A stretch of DNA of 64,000 nucleotides from Metridium senile (taxonomy: Eukaryota > Cnidaria > Anthozoa > Actiniaria > Metridiidae). The notes beneath the pieces were generated by a model. The model did no database searches. It was not told the origin of the DNA and worked only from the letters and a program-made list of their open reading frames with translations. Positions within the stretch are counted from its first letter, which is position 1, and the number at the start of each line of letters is the position of its first letter. The position numbers were made by a program, and so were the translations under genes. The stretch covers positions 11,520,072 through 11,584,071 of the forward strand of contig OX459108.1 of NCBI GenBank assembly GCA_949775045.1, given 5' to 3'. Positions 54,718-64,000 of the stretch are shown here, piece after piece.

Positions 54718-57700
54718 AGGTTCGTTTCTACTTGGTTTTTTTACTTAAAATAAGCTTAACCTACAAAAAAGGAACATTACTCAGCAGTACCTTTAAGGAG
54801 TTGAAAAGATCAAGTATTTCTTTTAATTTATACGGGTCATTCTCAATATCGACCTACCATCACCCCTACAGGAGGGGGGCGCAAGGGTTTGCGGTGATGT
54901 GGATTTGCATTATTTTTGGTGCGGTTTTGCGTTTTTTTTCCACAGATATTTGCGGTTTTACAAAACAAATCAAAACAAATGTTGGTGCGATTGTGCGTGT
55001 TTTTGCGATTTTTTTGTGCGCTTTGCGGTTTCCAAATTGTTTTCTTTTTATAATGTTTTATAACGTTTTTGATTTTATCTTGACTGCAATAACAACAACA
55101 GCAGTAACAAAATTAAATGGAATAAATCCCGTTTTTAACGTCTCAATGTCTTTACTATGCGCATGCAGACACAAGTACTAATTGGGGAGATTCAGACATA
55201 CACTCACTACCTCTATATACGTTAAATGTTTTTGGCACACAACTCTGCTCACAGCAAGAACAAAAAATCCGATTCAGAATAAAAAACACACTGTCTAGTG
55301 CTAATCATGTCAGACCCCGTCTACACGGATCCGGATACTTTTGAAACCGCATACTTTTTGATGCGAATCGGCCTATCGTCCACACGAATCCAGTGAATCC
55401 GGTCACCGAAGCCGCATACTTTTGAATTGGAAACGATTAACAGGATTCGTGTGGACGCAAATATTTCTATGCGGTTTCAACCGGATCGGATTCGTGTAGA
55501 CGAGGCCTCAGTCTTTGGCGGCTCTCTTTCTAAGACTTTATTATAGACTTTTATTATTAGAACTCCATTATTAGACTCCTAACCCTAACCTATATATACC
55601 CCGATTCCTGCTTTTAATAAACGGTATAACGATATTATAAAATAATTATTAGAATCCAAGCATTCTGATTGTATGTGATGCGTGCTTTATGAGAGCACAC
55701 GGCACTCGCGTGAACATGTCGATCAAATATGTCAATTTGTATTTTATAAAGTGAAAGAAAACGTGATTTCTGTGCTGTAAGTAGATATAAAGCACTTTAG
55801 AATTGTCAGAACACTTAATAAGTGTTGAGAAGCACTCTGCCTGGAGTCGTGCTTCTCTTAAAACTGCTCTCGTGTTCTGCCAATTCCCGCGTGCTTTTAA
55901 AGGGGGTCCTAAAGGGGTAAAATGGGAGCTGGGATTGGCTTTATTTTTGACTTGGAAAATGGGATTGGATGCACTGGGACTGGGATTTATAAAGAAAAGA
56001 ACAATAGAAAATGGGTATGGGATTGAAAACTTGAGCAAAACTGATGGGATTATGTGATTTTTGATTGGGATTTGGTCCAAATATAAACTGTGAAATGGGA
56101 TTAGGACCCCTCTTCAGGACCCTCTTTATAACTGCATACAGCACGCGCTCGCGTTTTCTAGTATATCATTGCTCTTTCACATTGAAGCTCCAACTGGCAA
56201 AATGTCCTACATTATTTGTCTATATCCGTCGGGTTGAGCGTTAGAGGAAGCCTTTAGGCCAACTACTTTGTCTGAAACACGGTTTCACAATTGTTTCAAA
56301 CCTCACAAAAGATTGAAGGTTTAATTAACGTAAAGGGAATAATAACGTTTTTTAACACTTGAGGGAATCAAAAAATAAATGATGATAAAGTGCGAAAAAA
56401 CACAAACCATGAATTAATTATGAAAATAGAATATAGGTTTTTGAGACCTATTTCTTCAATTTAACCTGAGAATTGAAATTAAAAAAGAAATAGGTTTTGA
56501 TCATAGTATATATTTCTTTAGAAATACAACCAGAATTCTCGGAAAGAGCTTTTCTTAAAAATTGTGCGAATTCGCTTTAAAAAAAAAAGGATCCTTGAAA
56601 TATTAATTATTTTCACAGAGGAAGGACTTAGGGTATTTAGATAATTTTTTGGAAATTAAATTTTGAAAATTGATTTTTTAAATTAAAGTTTCGGCAAGTT
56701 AAAGGATATTTTGGCGATATGGATCGGGAGTTCTCATTAATCTGAGCTGAAAATGACCGACACTTTATTACCATATTTTTTTAATCCATATTTTAATTGA
56801 CCGCTACATCAAAATTATACATTAGAATGACATCAACAATGGTAAAACGTTTGAGACAAAAATATTAAGTTCTTGAGAAGTTATGAGAATTTGAAAAGTG
56901 TGAAAACACAAGCAAGGAAACCTCATAGAAATTTCTGCAATACTGATTCCAAATAGCTTCACTTGAAGTATATTCATAGCAATAAAACTTTCCAAAAATA
57001 CATATTTCTGCTTTCTCTTTCTGATTATGGAGCTTATTTTTTTTTAAAATAGGTTTATATGTTTGAAAGTCAATAAATAATTAAATAATTATTAAATAAT
57101 GGTCAACAAATAATTCAGAAAATCAACTGATCGATTTACTCTCACTATCTAGGTCTCGTGGATAGGTTGTAAAATCTTATGAAGCACTAAAATATTAGTG
57201 TTTGTCGTCTTCATAATCACTAGTAATTGCTCAAAAAATATTGCTCAAAAAAATTCGATAAAATATAAAAGAGTTATATATCTAATACTCATTAATTATT
57301 CATGAAGGTAACAACCAATCCCAGAAACGTATCTGTACCACGTGACGTATTTTGAAACTCTATCGAAAATGACTCTTCTTTGAAATATTTCAGGACATAG
57401 TTTATGACTATTAGATTATTAGTTTCAAATCCTCGTCTCTGTATTCAATATTCTAAATTTCACTTGGATTTTGAAACCCCCATATAATTTAGAATCCCCA
57501 TTGTATTTGAAAACCCCATAGAATTTAAAAACCCCATTGTATTTGAAACCCCCATAGAATTTAAAACGCCCATTGTATTTGAAAACCCCATAGAATTTAA
57601 AAACCCCATTGTATTTGAAACCCCCATAGAATTTGAAACCACCGTTGTATTTGAAACCCCCATGGAATTTAAAACCCCCATTGTATTTGAAACCCCCATA

Positions 57701-58073
57701 GAATTTGAAACCCGCATAGAATACAGCGATTCGGGTTTGAAACATTATATATTACATAAAAAATGACAACTGAAATGTCCGAATGAAATGTTGTTGAGAA
57801 TCAACCGTTCAAATGTCAGTATAGTTATAAATGATAGCCGCCGCTTATCACTAATCTGCGATTTACAAATAAAATAATTCAAATATGATAAATGAAATCA
57901 GAAAATAGCTTAGTGCGACACAGATGTTGTTTCAAAGTTACTAAACTGCTAATACCTATTTCAAAAATTGTTGTCGCAGCCAAACTACAGTCAACACTCA
58001 GAAGCCTGCAAAGGATGTCGATATTGTAATAATTTTTTTTTTCAATAACTATTTGTTTATCGTAAATTACAGT

Positions 58074-58556
58074 CTATAGTTTGTAGACCTCGTCAAAATG
58101 TTTTACTTGTATTGGAATGGCTTCACTACTCTTCTTTAGGAATATTTTACCATCCAATGTCCAGGAACCATAATATTTCTTGGACTTGACAACGTCTCTT
58201 ACCTCTTTATAGAGTTTACCTCTTCTCTGTGTTAAATTTTCGTTAAAGTAGATGGACGTCGAGTAACCAAAGACCGTTGACCAATCTTTGCTTCTAAGTA
58301 GTTTCCTTGTTTCATATAGCTTCTGTTTCTCCGTGTATCTGAAGAACCTGATCAGGATTGGCTCGAGAGCTCCTTTCTTGGATTTTTTTCGGTGTACTAT
58401 ATCCAAATCCTCCTTCTCAATGTCTACATCTAATTCTTTGGCAATCGCTAAAACTATTTCAGTATCAGATAGTTGAGCGTCTTTTGCTACTCCATTTATC
58501 TCAAGATTATATTTCCTCGTATATATATACGTAATTAGTTCTAATATATCTGTAAT
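58074..58556 (-). pseudogene. LINE ORF1p-like RNA-binding fragment (duplication copy 2)
   Basis: Identical in sequence to 53957-54439, including the RKYNLEING start and the SWTLDGKIF end. The 58070 substitution lies just outside the frame. Confidence 0.8.
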
Positions 58557-58617
58557 TTAAGAATTGTATAATTGTAATTGTATTGTAAGAATTTAAACAT
58601 TGTATCAATAAACTGTA

Positions 58618-58759
<142 letters not shown>

Positions 58760-59280
58760 TTTCATACTTTATTAGGTTTTCCATATAAAGGCTTTTCAAA
58801 ACTTATAACATAATTAGATGATCAATATAAAATGAACGAAAATACTAGATATATTTATATGAAAAATGTAATTACTCTGAGAACACTCAAACTGTAAACA
58901 CATTGAGGTTTTTTTTAACCTTTTTAACCCACATCCCTTGAGCCGGAAAAATTAGAAATAAGACTTATTGTGAACACATAGTGTATTTAAACTGAATGCT
59001 TTTCTTTAAGAAGTTTCAATGCAGTAGAATGCTCAGAAAACGATAACCTGAAAAAATCAAGTGTTGACGTTCTCAAGTCTCGATCCTCTAAAGCAATTTA
59101 AATTATGATTCAAATCAGTATTAGCATGATTGCAAAATAGTTAAGGTATGCTTTAAACCGACTTTAATAGATACACAAAGAATCTTTAGTAAACTTGACT
59201 TCAATTATGAAAATTTATATACATCAAGAATAAAAAGTACATTTCAAAAATGCTGCAGTTGCTAAGTTAGGCCTAGGTTA
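58760..59280. other. AT-rich spacer, nothing recognised
   Basis: No family motif or repeat structure seen. Confidence 0.45.
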
Positions 59281-59285
59281 TACGT

Positions 59286-59373
59286 CGAATCTCACTTGTG
59301 CCGAATACAATTCAAACAATAGATAACTAGGCGGTCTTCTTTGTTGTAATTGTATTCGGCACAAGTGAGATTT
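59286..59373. repeat. 88-bp palindrome (AATCTCACTTGTGCCGAATA)
   Basis: AATCTCACTTGTGCCGAATA plus CAATT pairs with AATTGTATTCGGCACAAGTG plus AGATT around a 36-bp loop. It is followed by a doubled GGAATGAAAGGTGTAATATA. Confidence 0.85.
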
Positions 59374-59837
59374 GAAAGGTGGAATGAAAGGTGTAATATA
59401 GGAATGAAAGGTGTAATATAATATACGAAACTTGTATAGTAGTACTGTCAGTGATTAATAATTTAAGCGAAATATTAATCAAAAATAAGAGACTTCATTC
59501 ATTATAGATGTGTTGTTTGACTTAAAGGAAAAATAATTAAAATACCACAGTGGTCAAGATTTAACACTTAACACGTGAATCGAGCTATAATAAACACGCT
59601 TTTCGTCATAATATAAAAATCCCGTTCGTACGTTCGTTCGTTTGTTCATCCCAATTAAATTCGAAATTCGTGAATTTGACTAGATATTGTATGCAATATG
59701 TGAACATGATGAAACGTGATGACAATATTCTCCTCCCCTCCCCCCTCACGGTCACCAGTATTGTCTCACATATTAAAAAAAATGATTGACAAAAACGCTT
59801 CAAATGAAGAAAAATTATGGTGCCGGGTAACATAACA

Positions 59838-60180
59838 TTAACGTAAAGTTAACGTAAACTGAGCATTAATAGAACGTAAAGTTATTATGCGTAAAGAGAA
59901 CGTAAAGTAAGCGTAAAGTGAACGTAAAGTAAACGTAAAGTGAACGTAAAGTGAACGTAAAGTGAGTGTAAAGTGAACAAAAAGTGAACGTAAAGTGATA
60001 TTAAAGTTAACGTAAAGTTAACGTAAAGTTAACGTAAAGTTAACGTAAAGTTAACGTAAAGTTAACGTAAAGTTAACGTAAAGTTAACGTAAAGTTAACG
60101 TAAAGTTAACGCAAAATGAGCTTTAAAAGAACGTAAAGTTAACGTAAAGTTAACGTGAAGTTAACGTAAAATGAATGCAA
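59838..60180. repeat. 11-bp minisatellite (AACGTAAAGTT)
   Basis: About 28 units; perfect TTAACGTAAAG repeats at 60005-60110, with GTGAACGTAAA variants before. The HpaI-like GTTAAC palindrome recurs at each junction. Confidence 0.95.
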
Positions 60181-60229
60181 GGTTAGCGAGCGTTTACAGC
60201 GAAACCATTTGAAGGGAATGAATTCAGTT

Positions 60230-60570
60230 CAACTATTCCAATCAGCTTCGTAAATTGACCGACACATTTTTTTGTATAAAAAAAAAGAAAAAACTGCCCC
60301 AAGCTAGAAAATAATTATATAACTACTGATTCTATTTTCAAAAAAGTGTGTATGAGAGCAGATCAAACCAATATATACATTTTCAAAAGAAAGGAAAGGA
60401 AATAAAATTAATTAATTCCTATCATCTTCGTAAATTGACCGACGTATTGTTTTATATATATAACAAGAAAAATTGCCCCAAGCAAGAAAATATATCACTC
60501 ATGAAGACGTCTCTTTTCTATAAAGTGTGTATGACCGCGGATCAGACCATATATATATTTTCAAAAGAAA
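60230..60570. repeat. Direct repeat, two ~160-180-bp units
   Basis: CTTCGTAAATTGACCGACAC...CTGCCCCAAGCTAGAAAATA...AAGTGTGTATGAGAGCAGAT at 60246 recurs from 60426 with ~20% divergence. Confidence 0.8.
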
Positions 60571-60574
60571 CAAA

Positions 60575-61170
60575 TTGTTTATCAACATATATATCAAATG
60601 CGCAAAACCACGTACGACCATTTTAAATAATTTAACATGCTACAAAATTGTCTTAAAACATAGTAAAATGCAAAGAGACCATATTAATTTTTTTTTATAC
60701 AGAAACGCTGAAAATTGCTGATTTAATTTCATATTTTTGTCGACTGAAAAATTGCATTTGAAAAATATATTAGTTTACACAAAATGAAAAGGACAACGCA
60801 AACATCAATCATTGAAACTCAGTGAGGCACCAACTTTCACGTTATTAGTTTCAAACCAAATTTCTTCCATAAATGCAAAATTGATTTTTAAAAATCGTAA
60901 AAATGTTCAGCATGTTAAATAAAACGAATAACATATTATCCTAATACTAAGCATCCCTAAAAACAATATGTCCAAAACGCGCAAAAAGAAATATCACAAA
61001 TTCATACCTTAGATTGATGCCAGCTTGAAAGCGAGAATATCCAAAATAAGTTTCCTCATTGAGTACTCGATAAAGCCCAAAGACCTTTATAGATAAAGTT
61101 CAACAATCTTGCGGCTTTTGTAAAGCTGTTGTCTCCAGCTCCTTCGCTATGAGCATCTGATAATAATACA
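60575..61170. other. AT-rich spacer, nothing recognised
   Basis: No gene motif or clear repeat. Confidence 0.45.
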
Positions 61171-61179
61171 AATTTTTGA

Positions 61180-61745
61180 GTACCTTTTATGACGATCTTG
61201 TACATGAATAGATTGTCATGTGAAGGCGTGAGGGACTGTGTGCGAGCATTGCTATTGGTTACATTAAGGCCTAAGAATTTAATCTGAATACAGGTGATTT
61301 AATTGAAGTTGACACGATAAAGGATAGAAAACTATTCAACGATGTTGAGGTATATAATGAATCGATTATCTTGAGAGACGTTAGAGACTGTGCGCGTTGC
61401 TATTGGTTACATTAAGCCCTAAGAATTTAATCTGAATACAGGTGATTTAATTGAAGTTGACACGAAAACGAATAGGAAACTATTCAACGATGTTGAGGTA
61501 TTATGGCTAATGAATCGATTATCTTGAGAGACACTAGTACTAGAGACTGCTTTGCTAATGTCAGCATCAAAGCTAAGCATTTCACATGGATACAGGCGAT
61601 TTAATTAAAGTTGACATTGGAAAATATTGGAAACAATCGATGAATCGATTATCTTGAGAAAAAGTAAGATACTGCTTTGCTATTGGTTAATAACTGCACC
61701 TGGATACAGCAGATTGAAATGAGGTTGATATGGAAAATTTAGAAC
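61180..61745. repeat. Satellite-like array, four ~150-175-bp units
   Basis: Units share GAATCGATTATCTTGAGAGA, GCTATTGGTTACATTAAG, CTGAATACAGGTGATTTAAT and TTGAAGTTGACACGA. The last units are shorter and more diverged. Confidence 0.88.
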
Positions 61746-62079
61746 TGAACATTTCGTGAGAGTTTGATCTCATCTAAAATATGATCTAACGCACTGTGAT
61801 AACATTAGATTCTATTAAACTTGACGTTGAAAATGAGGTTGCACGACCTCAAAGGGTTATGGGATCGCACAGTAATGAACTACAAGTAGTTTACAGTCGA
61901 ATTAAGTAAAGTTGATAGCATGAAATATTAATAAATGACCAAACGGAATTATGGGTTTTCTGACAATTCCTTCGAGGTATATATGCAATGCGCATGCACT
62001 TGATTATTGCTGATTCAAGTAAGGAAGAAAGATCGAGCATGAAACATGGCTATCAAATATGAATATAAAATATAATATC

Positions 62080-62410
62080 CCGTTACTTACCTTCAAAGCT
62101 CTTCATGGCCTATCTCTTACCTATATCCAAGAACTCATTTCAATGTATAAACCGAACCGTAATCTTCCGGTACGTCATCACAAAATATTCTATTAGTACA
62201 GTCAGATAATCTTAAATCTTATGGTCATCGCTCCTTCTCTGTAGCTGTTCCTGAACTCACTGCCTATTCTGTCCGAAATGTATCAAGTCTAGCTTCTTTC
62301 AAAACTGAACTGAAAACTCATTTTTTCAAATTAGCTAACAAACAATGTATAGCGCATAGAACAGATTTGTCTTTGCGCTTTATAAATTATTATTATTATT
62401 ATTATCATTT
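62080..62410 (+). pseudogene. 3' fragment of a CR1/L2-like LINE ORF2 with (ATT)n tail
   Basis: Two plus-strand frame pieces read as the common C terminus of CR1/L2-type ORF2: LLTFKALHGLSLTYIQELI (62080 onward), then, after a frameshift near 62190, SYGHRSFSVAVPEL, SLASFKTELKTHFFKLA. The fragment ends CGCTTTATAAATTATTATTATT, a typical LINE end with a trinucleotide tail. The RT core is absent. Confidence 0.82.
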
Positions 62411-62759
62411 ATTATGGCTGTCAGCTGTACTAGGAGTATTTTAACTTGGAGTATTCCTTCTGGTTTTAAAAACTGCTAGCGAGTCCCATATGAACTTTAT
62501 ATGGTAAACACTCAAATTTATTGAAAAATGTTATGCTTTTTAAAGAATTGACTTAGTTTTAAGTTATGACGCAGTTCATGAATCAAAGTTTTATTTACAC
62601 TTGTAGTCAGGCGAGTAACATAACGTACATAGAACCAAGGTCGTTCTGAGTAACCTTACGGCACGTTGGGAGTTCTGTTTGGGTTATGTCTCACACATAT
62701 AAATCCGATGTAATAAGAATTGTAGTCAGTCGAGGTCTAAGTTAAAAAGACGAAGCTGT

Positions 62760-62965
62760 AATAGAAAAAGCAATAAAGGAACTAGACAAAAAGAATTAAT
62801 TAAAGGTACGTTTTCACTGCTGCGATGATCCCGTAGTCCAACATATGGAAATGTACCTTGCGAGCAGAGGATCCTTTCTCTTACCTAGAACGAGAGGAGC
62901 CTTTGTTCGCAGAGTAATGGAAATGGCGCTATAAAAATAAAGCACTATTGTTATTATTATATTAC
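62760..62965 (+). repeat. Possible second LINE/SINE 3' end with (TTA)n tail
   Basis: GGAAATGGCGCTATAAAAAT plus AAAGCACTATTGTTATTATT resembles the end of the preceding LINE (GCGCTTTATAAATTATTATT). The body is not recognisable as coding. Confidence 0.4.
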
Positions 62966-63189
62966 TTTACTATAATCAATACAATACAACAATACAATAT
63001 CTTTATTTAAGGAGGGAGACGCAATAACCTTTTTCTAATCTACGATCCTCAACACAAAAATAAAAGAATTAAATATTATAAATTACATACAACTATTTAA
63101 GTTATATAAATAATAATATGAAATATAGTGGTATAATATAGATATATAATATAAATGATATATATAGATAATGGCTAAATATTCGCTAT

Positions 63190-63340
63190 AGTACAAACAC
63201 TAAATTAAAGTGTGCAACATAAATACCACTAAATACTGCTAGATTATGCAAATTCTATTGTTCTCTATTGTTTATATAATTAATCAACACTATTTAGTGG
63301 TAAATACTACAAAGTATTGCACACTTTTACTGTTTGTACT
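63190..63340. mobile_element. 151-bp palindromic element (AGTACAAACA ends)
   Basis: AGTACAAACACTAAATTAAA plus GTGTGCAA pairs with TTGCACACTTTTACTGTTTGTACT; inner arms ATACCACTAAATA / TATTTAGTGGTA. Confidence 0.8.
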
Positions 63341-63479
63341 CTAAGAGAAACAACTGCAGAACAGAGAGTAGCGGCGGGGTGTGTTATTTTCCTCTTTTTT
63401 TTTTACAGTCTTTTTTTTCTGATATGTAATTATTATCTTTAAAGGTTTTTTTTTGATGATCAATATATGTCTGTTTTAT

Positions 63480-63624
63480 TAGAGTGGTTTTCATTAACCC
63501 GTGAAACACGTTTTAGTGTATTACTCTTCAATACACCTTAATTCCATTGTGTTCTTTTATTGTTATTTGACTATTACAGTTTAATTAGTACACTTTGTTT
63601 CATGGGTTAATGCAAACCACTCTA
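63480..63624. mobile_element. 145-bp palindrome, TAGAGT end family
   Basis: TAGAGTGGTTTTCATTAACC plus CGTGAAAC pairs with GTTTCATGGGTTAATGCAAACCACTCTA. Terminal TA on both sides; structure like 25412-25555. Confidence 0.82.
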
Positions 63625-64000
63625 TACTTACCGTTTTACACAATTCTATGATGTAATTACACATATTGCACATCCAAAAAAATTATACAAACCATGTGAT
63701 ATACTATATATTATGATATCTAGTGTATTACCCCGAATGGGTAAATACTCATAAAAATGTAGAAAATTATTCATGGATTTCAATAAAAAAATATTACAAA
63801 AAAAAAGAAGAGTAACGGTAATTTGAGCATAAGTGTTCTTCTAAATGGTCAATGGAGGTCGAAACTCGAAAAGAGACTTTGAAATCCTTTTTCTAATATC
63901 TTCACTTAATGTACTCACTAAGTCATCCTGTTTTTCAAGTGTGTTTTGCACCACTCGTAGGATGTATCAAGCTGTTCAATTGTTTGTATAACAAAACACA
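63625..64000. other. AT-rich end of window, nothing recognised
   Basis: No coding motif or repeat found. Confidence 0.45.

Larger units (their letters stand above)
54471..58587. repeat. 4.1-kb tandem duplication, copy 2
   Basis: Starts with GTGTGACTGAG directly after copy 1 ends in TTGTATTGTA and ends with the same TTGTATTGTA at 58587. One more 8-bp unit in its minisatellite and one substitution (58070) separate it from copy 1. An (AT)n tract begins 36 bp further on. Confidence 0.97.

Overview
This is AT-rich, repeat-dense nuclear DNA of an invertebrate animal. Three things fit a cnidarian, probably an anthozoan: an intron-split alkaline phosphatase, an intronless amine-type GPCR, and a mix of many small inverted-repeat elements, LINE fragments and a tRNA-derived SINE. 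The taxon is an inference from style and gene type; no marker gene proves it. I found no prokaryotic features, rRNA, convincing free-standing tRNA gene or CRISPR array.

Only two host genes are well supported. (1) Positions 323-2542 (+) hold the last three coding exons of an alkaline phosphatase; its 5' exons lie upstream of the window. Its 3' end runs into a tandem array that duplicates the final codons, stop and 3' UTR. (2) Positions 6263-7375 (-) hold a complete single-exon rhodopsin-family GPCR, most like aminergic (D1-dopamine-like) receptors, but without the usual TM3-ECL2 disulfide cysteines.

The rest is mobile or repetitive. At 26193-32149 there is an essentially intact Ty3/Gypsy LTR retrotransposon: 161-bp LTRs with one mismatch, a 4-bp target duplication, gag and pol in overlapping -1 frames, and a purine-rich 36-bp repeat ORF after pol. 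It seems to sit inside an older DNA transposon (25557-32813) whose 30-bp inverted ends and 5-bp target duplication are still visible. At 42028-44171 (-) there is a 5'-truncated, frameshifted L1/Tx1-like LINE between 12-bp target duplications. Shorter LINE tails lie at 34567-35050 (-) and 62080-62410 (+). A LINE ORF1p-like RNA-binding fragment occurs twice, in a 4117-bp tandem duplication (50362-54470 and 54471-58587) whose copies differ by about one substitution and one 8-bp unit.

More than twenty palindromic or TIR elements (MITE-like) are scattered through the window. Two have both empty and filled target sites present (21151-21351, 9-bp TSD; 41223-41405, TTA TSD). Several are nested (3361-3815; 23467-24008). 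Six non-homologous satellite-like tandem arrays have units of about 120-190 bp (2517-3240, 19110-20110, 36640-38330, 40453-41200, 48230-48840, 61180-61745). There are also long microsatellites: TTTA over 400 bp, TA 136 bp, and GTTT, CAAA, ACTT, ATC and GTGACTGA tracts. Five motifs resembling hammerhead-ribozyme cores (CTGANGA...GAAA), as known from Penelope-like elements, are the most speculative but interesting class.
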